From PCC-9228 sp964477525 (lineage in GTDB: Bacteria; Cyanobacteriota; Cyanobacteriia; Cyanobacteriales; PCC-9228), in contig CAYZHY010000004.1 of the NCBI GenBank assembly GCA_964477525.1, positions 21,154 through 85,153 of the forward strand: a stretch of DNA of 64,000 nt, given 5' to 3'. Shown here one piece after another: positions 26,069-34,131 of this stretch. The position numbers and the translations under genes are program-made. Numbering within the stretch: position 1 is the first letter of the stretch; each line of letters opens with the position of its first letter. Under the pieces are notes generated by a model. The model searched no databases. It was not told where the DNA came from and saw nothing but the letters and a program-made list of their open reading frames with translations.

Positions 26069-26407
26069 TCAGTCGCACTTGGGTGCTGGTGCCAAACTGC
26101 TAAAGCAGCGATAGTCGGCAAGATACTGTTCCAAAGCCACAATTTGGGGGAGGTTGAGGCTGTAGTAAATCCAACGCCCTTGGTGGCGAGAACGCACCAA
26201 ATTGGCTTCTTTCAGGGTTTTCAGGTGAAACGAGAGTTTGGACTGGCTAACGCCAAGGCGATCGCGCAAATCGCACACGCACAATTCCTGCGATCGCAGC
26301 ATTTCCAGTACTTGCAACCGCAACGGATCGGAAAGAGAACGAAACCCAGCCACCAACACATCCTGCGTATCTTCAGCTGCGGCATGCATCAAATTTTGTT
26401 GAACCAT
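26069..26407 (-). CDS. arsR: ArsR family metalloregulatory repressor
   Basis: A 112-residue winged-helix repressor with the alpha3 metal-sensing motif ELCVCDL at residues 41-47, whose cysteines bind As(III) or Sb(III) and release DNA, and the recognition segment GVSQSKLSFHLKTLKEANLVRSRHQGRW. It stands 158 bp upstream of acr3 on the same strand, and the promoter in that gap carries a dyad suited to it. A C-terminal cysteine (PKCD) may add a further ligand. It is unclear whether arsR is also co-transcribed with acr3-arsC. Confidence 0.93.
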   Translation of the reverse strand: MVQQNLMHAAAEDTQDVLVAGFRSLSDPLRLQVLEMLRSQELCVCDLRDRLGVSQSKLSFHLKTLKEANLVRSRHQGRWIYYSLNLPQIVALEQYLADYRCFSSLAPAPKCD

Positions 26408-26521
26408 TTGTTTGTGTCCTTCAGCAACATACGAACCGGCTGTCGATGGAAACTTTTCTTCATTGTATTGACAAATTTACGCCAACTGGTATGTGGAAAC
26501 ATTTGCCAACCAATCGCAACG

Positions 26522-27166
26522 CTACTCCTGACGTTTTTGACTTTCTGGATTTTCCCGACCCAAAGCACTTTCCATCGCTGCCAAACAAGCCGACGAAGCC
26601 GCCAAAATATCCCGTTCCTCGCCACCGAGGTACAAACGTCCGTAGCTGCCCACTGCTTGAATCTGTAAAATATTAATTTCAGCCGCTTTTTCCGCTTCAT
26701 TGGCTGCCAAAGCGGCGTAGGCTGCCGGCGTCATTTCCATAACGTAGAGGGTTTGCCCTGCCAGCAACATTTGCCCGCGACGGTTGCGGTTAATTAACTG
26801 CGCTTGGTGGGCATCGATATTGCGGATAATTTGGCTTGATACTACTTGTGGTTTTAGGCAATCTTTTCGTTCTACCCCCAAAGCATCCAAAATCGCTTTC
26901 CCGGCGGTCAACGTTTCTCCTTGGCGGTTGGCATGAATTTCCAACAATCCATACAATCGTTCTACCATTTGTACGCCTGGGCGTACGGAAGTAGCCTTGA
27001 GGGCGACATCGGTAACGCGATTGATTTCAATGCCGGGGGAAATTTCAATCCACAAAGAAGCATCCCCTGGCAGCGGCAAAAAGCCAAGAGAGACAGTACC
27101 GATATAAGCAGCGTGTTGGGGTTGTAAGTTATCGAGAAAGACGTAGCTACGAAGTTCTACACCCAA
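26522..27166 (-). CDS. ccmP: Beta-carboxysome tandem-BMC shell protein CcmP
   Basis: CcmP forms stacked pseudohexameric trimers in the beta-carboxysome shell with a gated central pore, thought to pass larger metabolites. The 214-residue length and the sequence (GVELRSYVFLDNLQPQHA, then SQIIRNIDAHQAQLINRNRR, then YGRLYLGGEERDI) agree with this family, with two BMC folds at about residues 1-100 and 110-210. Translation starts at TTG 27166, fixed by the conserved N-terminus and a GGAGA 7 bp upstream. As in other genomes it is separate from the main ccm cluster, which is not in this window. Confidence 0.88.
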   Translation of the reverse strand: MGVELRSYVFLDNLQPQHAAYIGTVSLGFLPLPGDASLWIEISPGIEINRVTDVALKATSVRPGVQMVERLYGLLEIHANRQGETLTAGKAILDALGVERKDCLKPQVVSSQIIRNIDAHQAQLINRNRRGQMLLAGQTLYVMEMTPAAYAALAANEAEKAAEINILQIQAVGSYGRLYLGGEERDILAASSACLAAMESALGRENPESQKRQE

Positions 27167-27253
27167 AGTTGGTTCTCCCGTCGAGATTTTGGTACAAGCA
27201 GGGGTCCATGCGTACCATTAACAGAAACAATCGGCACGCCATGCTTTCTTTTA

Positions 27254-28456
27254 TCACAAATTGCGTTTGCTTGAATCGTCGGCAATGGATTTTACCGCAG
27301 CCAGCAGGCTATCTAAGTGCTGCGGTTGGTGGGTAGCCATCACGGTCAAACGCAGGCGACTGGTGGGTACGGTGGGCGGTCGCACGGCGGCGGCGAAAAT
27401 GCCACGTTCTTGCAAGGTTTTGCCAGCAGTTACCACCGATTGGGCATCTGGCATTTGCAAACAAAGAATGGGTGAATCGGAGGGGAGAAGTTTGAGGCGA
27501 TCGTTGACAGGAGTAACAATTTCGGTTATTTTATCTTTAATCTGGCTTATATTGTGCCACAGGGTCTCGCGGCGCTGGGGTTCGCTGCGGGCGATCGCGA
27601 TCGCTTCTAAAGCAGCAGCGGTATCGGCAGGCGACAGACCGGTGGTATAAATCCAACTGGGAGCGCGATTGCGCAAGAAATCGATTAAATTGGCAGAACC
27701 CGCTACGTAACCGCCCAAACTTGCCAATGCTTTGCTGAGGGTTCCCATTTGAATGGGAGGATTGTCGCTGAGGGCGAAATATTCTACCGTTCCGGAACCG
27801 GAATCGCCAAAAATCCCGGTGGCGTGGGCTTCGTCTACCATGACCATGGCAGAATATCCATGGGCGAGGTCCATAATTTCCGGTAAAGGACACAAATCGC
27901 CATCCATGCTAAAGACGCTATCGGTGAGAATCAAACAGCGGCGGTATTGCCAACGATATTGTTGCAGTTTTTCCTGCAAATCGGCAACATCGGCGTGGCT
28001 GTAGGTATAAACGGCAGCGCCGCTAGCTTTGGCACCGTTGAGCAAGCTAGAATGGTTGTATTCGTCGCCTAAAATGCAATCGCGGGGATTGGTTAAAGCT
28101 GCGATCGCGCCGAAATTGGCTAAATAGCCGCTACTGAATACAATGGCATCTTCGGTTTGTTTCCACTGGGCAATGGCTTCTTCTAACTGGCGGTGAAGGG
28201 AACGGTGACCGGTTAGCAATCGCGACCCCGTACTGCCAGTTCCGTATTTTTGCGTAGCGGCCACGGCAGCGGCGATGGTTCGTTCGTCACCTGCCAATCC
28301 CAAATAATCGTTGCTGGCCAAATTAATTTGCGATCGCCCTTCCAATTCTACCACAGGTCCGGCTTTAGAAGCGATCGCGCGGACCTGGCGGTGCCAGTTG
28401 GCTTTATGGATGGTATTTAAGGCTCGATCGATCCAAGCGTAGGGATTTTCCGGCAT
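27254..28456 (-). CDS. bioF: 8-amino-7-oxononanoate synthase (biotin synthesis)
   Basis: A PLP-dependent alpha-oxoamine synthase of about 400 residues that condenses pimeloyl thioester with alanine in biotin synthesis. It has the substrate region INLASNDYLGLAGDERTIAAAV, the DEAHATGIFG motif and the PLP lysine in GTLSKALASLGGYVAG. Alpha-oxoamine synthases are alike, so 2-amino-3-ketobutyrate ligase is the alternative; BioF is more usual in cyanobacteria. The ATG at 28456 (MPENPYAWIDRALN) is preferred to one two codons upstream. No other bio gene is adjacent. Confidence 0.9.
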   Translation of the reverse strand: MPENPYAWIDRALNTIHKANWHRQVRAIASKAGPVVELEGRSQINLASNDYLGLAGDERTIAAAVAATQKYGTGSTGSRLLTGHRSLHRQLEEAIAQWKQTEDAIVFSSGYLANFGAIAALTNPRDCILGDEYNHSSLLNGAKASGAAVYTYSHADVADLQEKLQQYRWQYRRCLILTDSVFSMDGDLCPLPEIMDLAHGYSAMVMVDEAHATGIFGDSGSGTVEYFALSDNPPIQMGTLSKALASLGGYVAGSANLIDFLRNRAPSWIYTTGLSPADTAAALEAIAIARSEPQRRETLWHNISQIKDKITEIVTPVNDRLKLLPSDSPILCLQMPDAQSVVTAGKTLQERGIFAAAVRPPTVPTSRLRLTVMATHQPQHLDSLLAAVKSIADDSSKRNL

Positions 28457-28640
28457 AGCCATTTCTAGAAATTATTGTTGTCGCCAGGGGGCATTCGCAA
28501 ATCAGCCCTACCAAGAATTACCATTTTTCTGTATAGCAATTTATATTCGATTTGAAATTAAAATAGCAAACGACTCGGATTGTATAGAACGCGCCCAGCG
28601 TACAAAATAGAAGGGATAACGGTTAAAAAATGGAGATACT

Positions 28641-28901
28641 ATGCCAGATTCCATCATGTACGAATCCGATGCCTATGTGGTATTGGAACCCAACCAACAA
28701 GAACAATTCCTCTCAGCTACCGAACTGCTAGAAAAACTCAAACAGGCGATCCAAAACTGCCAAAACGACCAACTGCCACCAGAGTTACAGCAAATGGCCT
28801 CGCTTGAGGAACAGGCGCAACATATGATGGAAACCTACTGCGAGTTTACCGTAGAACCAGGGAAATTTTTGCAGTGGTACGAAGTACGGTTGGAAAAATA
28901 G
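28641..28901 (+). CDS. CRR7 (chlororespiratory reduction 7) family protein
   Basis: An 86-residue soluble protein with SDAYVVLEPNQQEQFLSATELLEKLK and a C-terminal TYCEFTVEPGKFLQWYEVRLEK, the pattern of the CRR7 family (PF12095). In plants CRR7 is needed to build the chloroplast NDH complex; the cyanobacterial role is not well defined. GGAG lies 6 bp before the ATG. It converges on the DUF2854 gene. Confidence 0.83.
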   Translation: MPDSIMYESDAYVVLEPNQQEQFLSATELLEKLKQAIQNCQNDQLPPELQQMASLEEQAQHMMETYCEFTVEPGKFLQWYEVRLEK

Positions 28902-28923
28902 ACAGCAGGCATCGGTCTAGATT

Positions 28924-29475
28924 TTAAATTTCCCCATCGCGAACCAAAGCCACTTCTACATAATCGGACCACGGTTGCTGCAATTCTATCCGAACACCAG
29001 GACCAAAAAACTTGGTCATTTTTTCTTGTTTGCTTTGCCAAGTTTCCCATGGAATTTGGGGAGAATGGAACAGCAAAACGAGCGTATAGCTACCGTTGCG
29101 GTCTTCTTCGCGAATGCCTTGTAAATTGGGACGTTCTTCGTCAGTAGGACTCAATCCTATATATTCTAGCGAAGTGTCTAAATGGGCTTGCTGTCCGTAA
29201 CGAAAGCGCGTCACATCTTTGCGAATTTGATTTTGGGTGGGGGTGGCTTGCTGGTTGCGTAAGGTGATGGTGGCTTCGGAAGTGGATTCCAAATAGGGAA
29301 TAGGTTTCAGTTCGGCAGCTTTTAACGCCAATCCCCCTAAGACAATGGGAATTCCGTAGAAAAAGCCGGCTAAATTTAGCGTGGCGTTGCCTCTGGCGTA
29401 GGCGACAAATCCGACAAGGGTAAGAGGAATGCCAATAATGAGACCAACGTTGGCTAAGGAAATTTTGCGAAACAT
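28924..29475 (-). CDS. DUF2854 family membrane protein
   Basis: A 183-residue protein with two N-terminal membrane segments (ANVGLIIGIPLTLVGFVAYARG and LAGFFYGIPIVLGGLALKAAEL) followed by a soluble domain of about 120 residues. This is the DUF2854 layout shared by cyanobacteria and chloroplasts; the function is unknown. The open frame extends upstream to 29670, but the ATG at 29475 begins the conserved MFRKISLANVG sequence. Confidence 0.82.
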   Translation of the reverse strand: MFRKISLANVGLIIGIPLTLVGFVAYARGNATLNLAGFFYGIPIVLGGLALKAAELKPIPYLESTSEATITLRNQQATPTQNQIRKDVTRFRYGQQAHLDTSLEYIGLSPTDEERPNLQGIREEDRNGSYTLVLLFHSPQIPWETWQSKQEKMTKFFGPGVRIELQQPWSDYVEVALVRDGEI

Positions 29476-30048
29476 TCTATAAACTAGTTGAGATGGGGGT
29501 GTTCTTGTAGAGTCTATCAGAGAATGGGACCGTTTTGGTTTGGGGGGGCGTGGGTGCCTGATATGGGAATAGGTTTTGGTGTTTTTGCGAATTATAGAGT
29601 GATATTTAGGATTTGCATCAGGAATTGCAATGATTGGAGAATTGAGAGTGAGTGGGAGAAGCGATCGCAATTTGTTTTCGGTGGAGACCTAGGAAAATTG
29701 TATGCCGAAAACTTGATTTGGCGGGCGTTTACAGGATTTGGAAGATGGCGGCGGACTGCAGGAAAGAAGGTGCGATCGCAACTATACAAAAAGCAAACTT
29801 ATAATCAAAATAAAACAAAATTTTTGTTATTTATTTCTTTCTTTGCTATGCTAAACAATAGCAACGGTCCGAATACTCACATTCAAGCACCAATGGTTGC
29901 GTACCAAGTCACCTAAAACCGCGATCGCCCTAATTTCTTTATTGTGGAAATTAACGATTTCCCAGAGAAATAGAGAGAATTGGGGTGTTTGAAAAACCTT
30001 TTTATCTTTACAATTAAAAAAAAATAGAAAAAAAAGGGAGGAAACCCC

Positions 30049-30240
30049 GTGAGTAGCTTTTTTTAATATATCCACCGTAAGTTTTTGAACGCCGCTGGGG
30101 CTTCTACCGTCGGTTTTTGGTTGCTCAAAGGTCGCGGTGGCGACAATAATAACTAAGCCAACACCACCGCAGCGCCAGAAGTAGCTGTAACGTGCGCTCG
30201 TCGGGACAACCTACCATTTCCGACACCAACTCGAATATAA
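30049..30240 (+). pseudogene. Remnant of a Tat/lipoprotein-signal gene, possibly an ABC-transporter solute-binding protein
   Basis: A GTG with a strong GGGAGG 7 bp upstream opens a frame that reads MSSFF, stop, YIHRKFLNAAGASTVGFWLL, KGRGGDNNN, stop, ANTTAAPEVAVTCARRDNL. It looks like the twin-arginine lipoprotein signal of cyanobacterial NrtA/CmpA/UrtA-type binding proteins (RRKFL...LLKGCGG), with the first Arg read as His, the lipobox Cys read as Arg, and two in-frame TAA codons each one transition from CAA. The rest of the gene is missing. Family assignment is tentative; the decay is visible directly. Confidence 0.45.
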
Positions 30241-30383
30241 AGTTCGAGGTGCTCACCCCCAATCGGGATATGGCCTTGAAGATTTCGGATGAGGTCGCAG
30301 CGCAGTTTTTCGAGAATTATTCAAGTATTATTTATATGAAGTATCGATACTGCACGCGCACAAGTTTTAAATCAAAACCCTTT

Positions 30384-30413
30384 AGCGGGACTTAAACATC
30401 TTTAGCTTCCAAA
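30384..30413 (+). repeat. 30-bp direct repeat, copy A
   Basis: This segment matches 31215-31244 at 28 of 30 positions in the same orientation. On the minus strand it encodes the end of a frame, WKLKMFKSR followed by a stop. The two copies lie on either side of the PsiE-like gene. Confidence 0.75.
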
Positions 30414-30634
30414 GAAGGCTAAAATCCCCTGTAGATAGGACAATCAGGTCGATGCCCTCCAAATAGCTAAAATCCCTGTCATAATGGATGGGAAAATTGC
30501 TCAACTGACCTAAGTGTCTTATGATACAAAGCTTTGACGGTAATTGAAGAGGCGTCTTTGTCAAACTCCGCTAGCTAGCCATTATCGCAAACTAGCACGA
30601 ATATCTTATTGATGGGCGATCGCGTTGGGCAGAA

Positions 30635-31099
30635 ATGGTGCGATTTAAAAAATTTTGGCGGCGTTTCCTCAAAGAATTACAAGACGAACAATTTCTGTAT
30701 CGAGTCGAACAGTTGCAGGGTCAGCTTTCTAAATTTTTGACCCTAGTAATGGTCATTGTTTTGCTCGTGGCTGCGTTGGATTTAGTGGTGGCGATCGCCC
30801 AGCAGTTGTTATCCCGATCGTTGGGTTCGCTAACGGATACCTTATTTTCTATTTTTGGATTATTTTTAAATATCCTTATTGCTTTGGAAATTATGGCAAA
30901 TATTACAGCCTATTTGCGGCAGCATTACATCCAATTAGAGTTGGCTATTGGTACATCTCTCATTGCTATATCGCGAAAAATTGTTTTGTTTGACTTTGAA
31001 AAAAGTTCTGGCTTGGATTTGATTGGTTTAGCAATCGCAGTTTTCACGCTAACAATCAGTTATTGGATTATTCGCTCTGGCATTAATAGTAACAAATAA
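30635..31099 (+). CDS. PsiE-like phosphate-starvation-inducible family membrane protein
   Basis: A 154-residue protein with a basic N-terminus followed by four predicted membrane helices (LTLVMVIVLLVAALDLVVAI, LFSIFGLFLNILIALEIMANI, LAIGTSLIAISRKIVLFD, LIGLAIAVFTLTISYWII). The segment ALEIMANITAYLRQHYIQLELAIGTSLIAISRKIV is typical of PsiE-related proteins, whose function is unknown. It stands alone in an AT-rich, gene-poor region between two copies of a 30-bp direct repeat, which suggests a rearranged or acquired locus. Confidence 0.78.
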   Translation: MVRFKKFWRRFLKELQDEQFLYRVEQLQGQLSKFLTLVMVIVLLVAALDLVVAIAQQLLSRSLGSLTDTLFSIFGLFLNILIALEIMANITAYLRQHYIQLELAIGTSLIAISRKIVLFDFEKSSGLDLIGLAIAVFTLTISYWIIRSGINSNK

Positions 31100-31540
31100 A
31101 GAAGTGGGGATGGGACTTGGCGATCGCGCGGTGCTAAACATATTGGGGTTGGCTGGCGGTTTTCTAGAAACATTCCAAGATAAAATGTCAAAATATTTTT
31201 GTGCGATCGTCTCTAGCAGGACTCAAACATCTTTAGCTTCCAAACGATGCCTTGTTACCTTTTGGCTATCGGTTTTTCAGAAACTACGCTCTCGATTTCT
31301 TGTACAATCGTTTGGCTGACGGTGAAGTTACCTAAAATTCGGCAAATGGGCAAAATGCAACCACCAAACTGCCCTAAGTTTGCCGAAGACAAAAAAAGAA
31401 TCATCCCCAGCCCGGTTCATAAAACCACATTTACATTTTCGTGGGTGGGCCATCCCAATACCACAAAACCGTTTTGTTTTCATTATAAATTTATTAGGTT
31501 TTAGAGGTTGTTGTAAGCGGATTGGAGATGAAATCCTCGT
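31100..31540. other. Gene-poor region with second repeat copy
   Basis: No convincing gene. It contains direct repeat copy B (31215-31244). On the minus strand a short frame from an ATG near 31404 reads MILFLSSANLGQFGGC and ends with a stop just before the repeat, then continues after the stop to WKLKMFESC. This looks like a degraded relative of the minus-strand frame at 30382-30564. Confidence 0.45.
31215..31244 (+). repeat. 30-bp direct repeat, copy B
   Basis: Same orientation and 28/30 identical to 30384-30413. The minus strand reads WKLKMFESC followed by a stop codon, as in copy A. Confidence 0.75.
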
Positions 31541-32164
31541 TCAATTTTTCTGTTGCGAACAATTTTGGCAAAATTGCAACAAATGGTTGTGAAATTCATC
31601 GGTAGCACGCATATAGCAAGCATGACCGGCTTTTTCTAAAATAACTTTGTGTACGTTGGGCACGTTCTGTTCTAAAACATCGGCTTGCTTGGTTGGTACG
31701 ATGCGATCGTTGCTTCCCCAAATCGCCAGAACTGGTAAATTTACATTTGCCAATTGCTGTTTGAATTTATTAATGCCTACCGGCGCAACCGCTACCCATC
31801 CGCGACATTGCTGGGGATATTGAATTATAAAAGGAAGGCTGTAGTTACCACTCATGGAAGGGGAAACGATAACTGGCTGGGAAAGACCAGTTGCCTCCAA
31901 AAAAGCCAGCAAAAATTCTGCCGGCTGGATTGCTGTCTTTTGCGATTTTCCATATCCGGGTAAATCCATGGAAACAGCATGATATCCCTGTTGGGCAAAC
32001 CAAACCAAAGACCCCAGTTCTTCCCAGGTTTTGGCAGAAAAGCTGGCCCCGTGGAGAAATAAGATGCTGGGAGATTCGGTATTGCCGGCTTCTAGATAGT
32101 GGATGTTGGCGTTTTGAATTTGGACGTTGCGATCGCTGATTTGGAGAGATTCTTGGGAGGTCAT
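31541..32164 (-). CDS. Alpha/beta hydrolase, ABHD14-like
   Basis: The 207-residue protein has the hydrolase fold with ILFLHGASFSAKTWEELGSL (oxyanion region), MDLPGYGKSQ, a nucleophile elbow VSPSMSGNYSLPFI in which the usual first Gly is Ser-Pro, an acid in WGSNDRIVP and a histidine in KAGHACY. The SPSxSG elbow and GHxCY segment are characteristic of the ABHD14/CCG1-interacting family. Mammalian ABHD14B acts as a deacetylase or deacylase; the bacterial substrate is unknown. It lies at the edge of the accessory region and appears intact. Confidence 0.83.
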   Translation of the reverse strand: MTSQESLQISDRNVQIQNANIHYLEAGNTESPSILFLHGASFSAKTWEELGSLVWFAQQGYHAVSMDLPGYGKSQKTAIQPAEFLLAFLEATGLSQPVIVSPSMSGNYSLPFIIQYPQQCRGWVAVAPVGINKFKQQLANVNLPVLAIWGSNDRIVPTKQADVLEQNVPNVHKVILEKAGHACYMRATDEFHNHLLQFCQNCSQQKN

Positions 32165-32905
32165 AATTGAATGTCCTTTCGTTACTGGTTCTATTTTGCC
32201 ATGTCTATTTTTCTCTTATCGTTAGATAGGATGTCGGCGATTTCGCTAATCCTATTTTTGATAAGATCGGCGATCGCATCTATGCCAGTACAGACAATTC
32301 TAGGATTTTTGATTCCAGTTACTTACCAACTGTTTTCCCCAAACTTGAAGTTATCGGGTGAGGGCATTAAGGTTTAACCAAACTAATCGTTTTCGTGTTA
32401 AATGTTTTTATATTGTAATCAAAACGGCGAATTTGGGGATTTTTTTGTCAAGGGGTTCATTGAGAATTGTGTCAATTATTTGACGAACTTGCGTTTTTTC
32501 AGCCAATTTGGTAGGATTTTGAAAATTTCACAATCAAGGCGTCGTCTGTCTAATTTTCCCGAAATCGCTACAAAAACGCCTGAAATTCCCAGAAATTCGT
32601 TAGACAAAACGCGATCGCTTCCCTTGGTGTTTCTATCTCTCGGCAGAAATTTTGGAGTTGTCAGGCGGAAAAATTTGATAGTTTGGCTAATTTATGCTAT
32701 AATGAAAAATTTCGTAAAACGGAAATAGAGGAATGGGAAGCGATCGCTGCTATTTAATTCTAAAAAAATCGCTACCTATGGTTGCGGAGACCAATTTCCT
32801 GTACTAATAAGCAAGGCAGATTCGCGAATAGTAAAACGAACGGCTATCTTATAACAAAGCATCCAGAGAAAGGCTCAATTTCTGGTTAATTTCCGGTTAA
32901 TTTTA
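32165..32905. other. Intergenic region carrying the dam-like gene promoter and leader
   Basis: No convincing gene in 740 bp. The frames at 32171-32377 and 32402-32728 lack ribosome binding sites and protein-like composition. It contains the dyad GTCAA-TTAT-TTGAC near 32473, the promoter at 32675-32703 and a leader of about 200 nt. In the leader a 24-codon frame with AGAGGA before its ATG (32732) could be a leader peptide. Confidence 0.5.
32675..32703 (+). promoter_or_regulatory. Strong promoter upstream of the dam-like gene
   Basis: TTGATA (32675-32680), exactly 17 bp, TATAAT (32698-32703). The predicted start near 32710 leaves a leader of roughly 195 nt before the methylase ATG at 32906. 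Confidence 0.6.
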
Positions 32906-33718
32906 ATGAATTATAAAATCAAAAGTCCTCTGCGCTATCCTGGTGGCAAATCCAAAGCTATCAAACAACTTATACCTCATATACCACTAAATATAAAAGA
33001 ATATAGAGAACCGTTTGTGGGAGGTGGTTCGGTTTTTCTGACAGTGAAACAGTTGTTTGGCAAAAAAATCCAATCTTATTGGATTAACGACTTGAACTAC
33101 GATTTGTTTTGTTTTTGGAAATACGCCCAAAGCGACATTGAAGGTTTGGTGTCTCAAGTTCGAGATATCAAGCAGAAATACGATAATGGTCGGGAATTAT
33201 TTCATAATTTAACTCGCAGCGATTTGAAACCAAGCGAATTTGAAAGAGCGGTTCGATTTTTTGTTTTGAACCGCATTACTTTTTCCGGAACGGTCGATTC
33301 GGGGGGATATTCCCAACAGGCTTTTGAACGTCGGTTTACAGATTCGTCAATCGAACGGTTGCAGAAATTATCTCCTGTTCTATCTTCCGTTCGGATTACG
33401 AACCAGGATTACAAAGAGTTATTATGCCAAAATGGAGATAAAGTTTTTATTTTCTTAGACCCTCCCTATTTTCGCTCTACCAAATCCTGTCTCTACGGCG
33501 TCAAGGGAAACCTCCATACTTCTTTCGACCACGAACGATTTGCTAAGAACATGCGTCGCTGTTCCCATCGATGGCTGATAACCTACGACGATTCGCCAGA
33601 AATTAGAGAATTGTTTGATTTTGCGACGATTATCCCCTGGAACTTGCAATACGGTATGAATAACTACAAGCAAAATTCGGCAGCAGCGGGTAAAGAAATC
33701 ATGATTCGGAACTATTAA
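32906..33718 (+). CDS. Dam-type DNA adenine-N6 methyltransferase (D12 class), apparently orphan
   Basis: The 270-residue protein has the alpha-group layout: motif X/I SPLRYPGGKSKAIKQLI and YREPFVGGGSVFLTV (SAM binding), and the catalytic DPPYF motif in KVFIFLDPPYFRST. Such enzymes usually methylate A in GATC-like sites. No restriction endonuclease gene is adjacent, so it is probably solitary or a remnant of a restriction-modification or phage locus. The coding region contains no HIP1 octamer that I can find, unlike most genes of this length here, and is AT-rich, which suggests acquisition. The recognition sequence is inferred from the family only. Confidence 0.87.
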   Translation: MNYKIKSPLRYPGGKSKAIKQLIPHIPLNIKEYREPFVGGGSVFLTVKQLFGKKIQSYWINDLNYDLFCFWKYAQSDIEGLVSQVRDIKQKYDNGRELFHNLTRSDLKPSEFERAVRFFVLNRITFSGTVDSGGYSQQAFERRFTDSSIERLQKLSPVLSSVRITNQDYKELLCQNGDKVFIFLDPPYFRSTKSCLYGVKGNLHTSFDHERFAKNMRRCSHRWLITYDDSPEIRELFDFATIIPWNLQYGMNNYKQNSAAAGKEIMIRNY

Positions 33719-34131
33719 TGTTGGTAGTTGAATATTGACAAAAAATTCCGAACTCCCCAAGCTGAAGTTTGCTAAAAGCTGTCAGCGATACGAGACAATA
33801 ACCATTTCCAACCAAACGCGAACATGGAACGCCGGGAAGGGAGAAAGTTTTTCGCCTGTCCAAAGTCTAGCAATTTCAAGTCAAACGCAAACCGTTGCAA
33901 CATGTAGGCACGAATGGCGATCGCTTCAATCTGCTGGCAATATTCACAATTTTAATGAAAACGCTATACGATAGAATGTAAGATGGTTTGGCGAATTTTT
34001 TTCGGAAAGCCAACTGAAGACGCTCGTTTTTAGAAGGTGTCTGGGCAGCGATCGCGCCGATTATTTCTGAATGGCAGATGCGACCCAGACGGGGAAACTT
34101 TGGTGCGTAGCCATATTAATAGGAAAAAGCT
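33719..34131. other. Intergenic stretch
   Basis: No credible gene; the frame at 33735-33974 has no protein-like character. The only structure noticed is an imperfect TTGGC...GCCAA dyad around an A/T-rich core near 33988. AGGAAAAAGCT before 34132 supplies the ribosome binding site of the next gene. Confidence 0.5.

Larger units (their letters stand above)
29476..30634. other. Gene-poor region with gene remnants
   Basis: About 1.16 kb without a credible intact gene. It holds the decayed lipoprotein gene start at 30049-30240, one copy of a 30-bp direct repeat (30384-30413) and a short minus-strand frame (30382-30564, TTG start) ending WKLKMFKSR whose product I do not recognise. Base composition is more AT-rich than in the flanking genes. 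Confidence 0.55.

Noticed and set aside
29488..29916. Plus-strand frame of 142 codons upstream of the DUF2854 gene
   Set aside because: No ribosome binding site, Trp/Arg-rich composition and no motif; it looks like chance read-through of AT-rich spacer.
30049..30240. Reading TAA as glutamine (alternative genetic code) in the frame at 30049
   Set aside because: All other genes in the window use TAA as a normal stop, and the same frame has other damaging changes, so simple gene decay explains it.
32402..32728. Plus-strand frame of 108 codons before the dam-like gene
   Set aside because: No ribosome binding site or motif, and it overlaps the strong promoter at 32675-32703.
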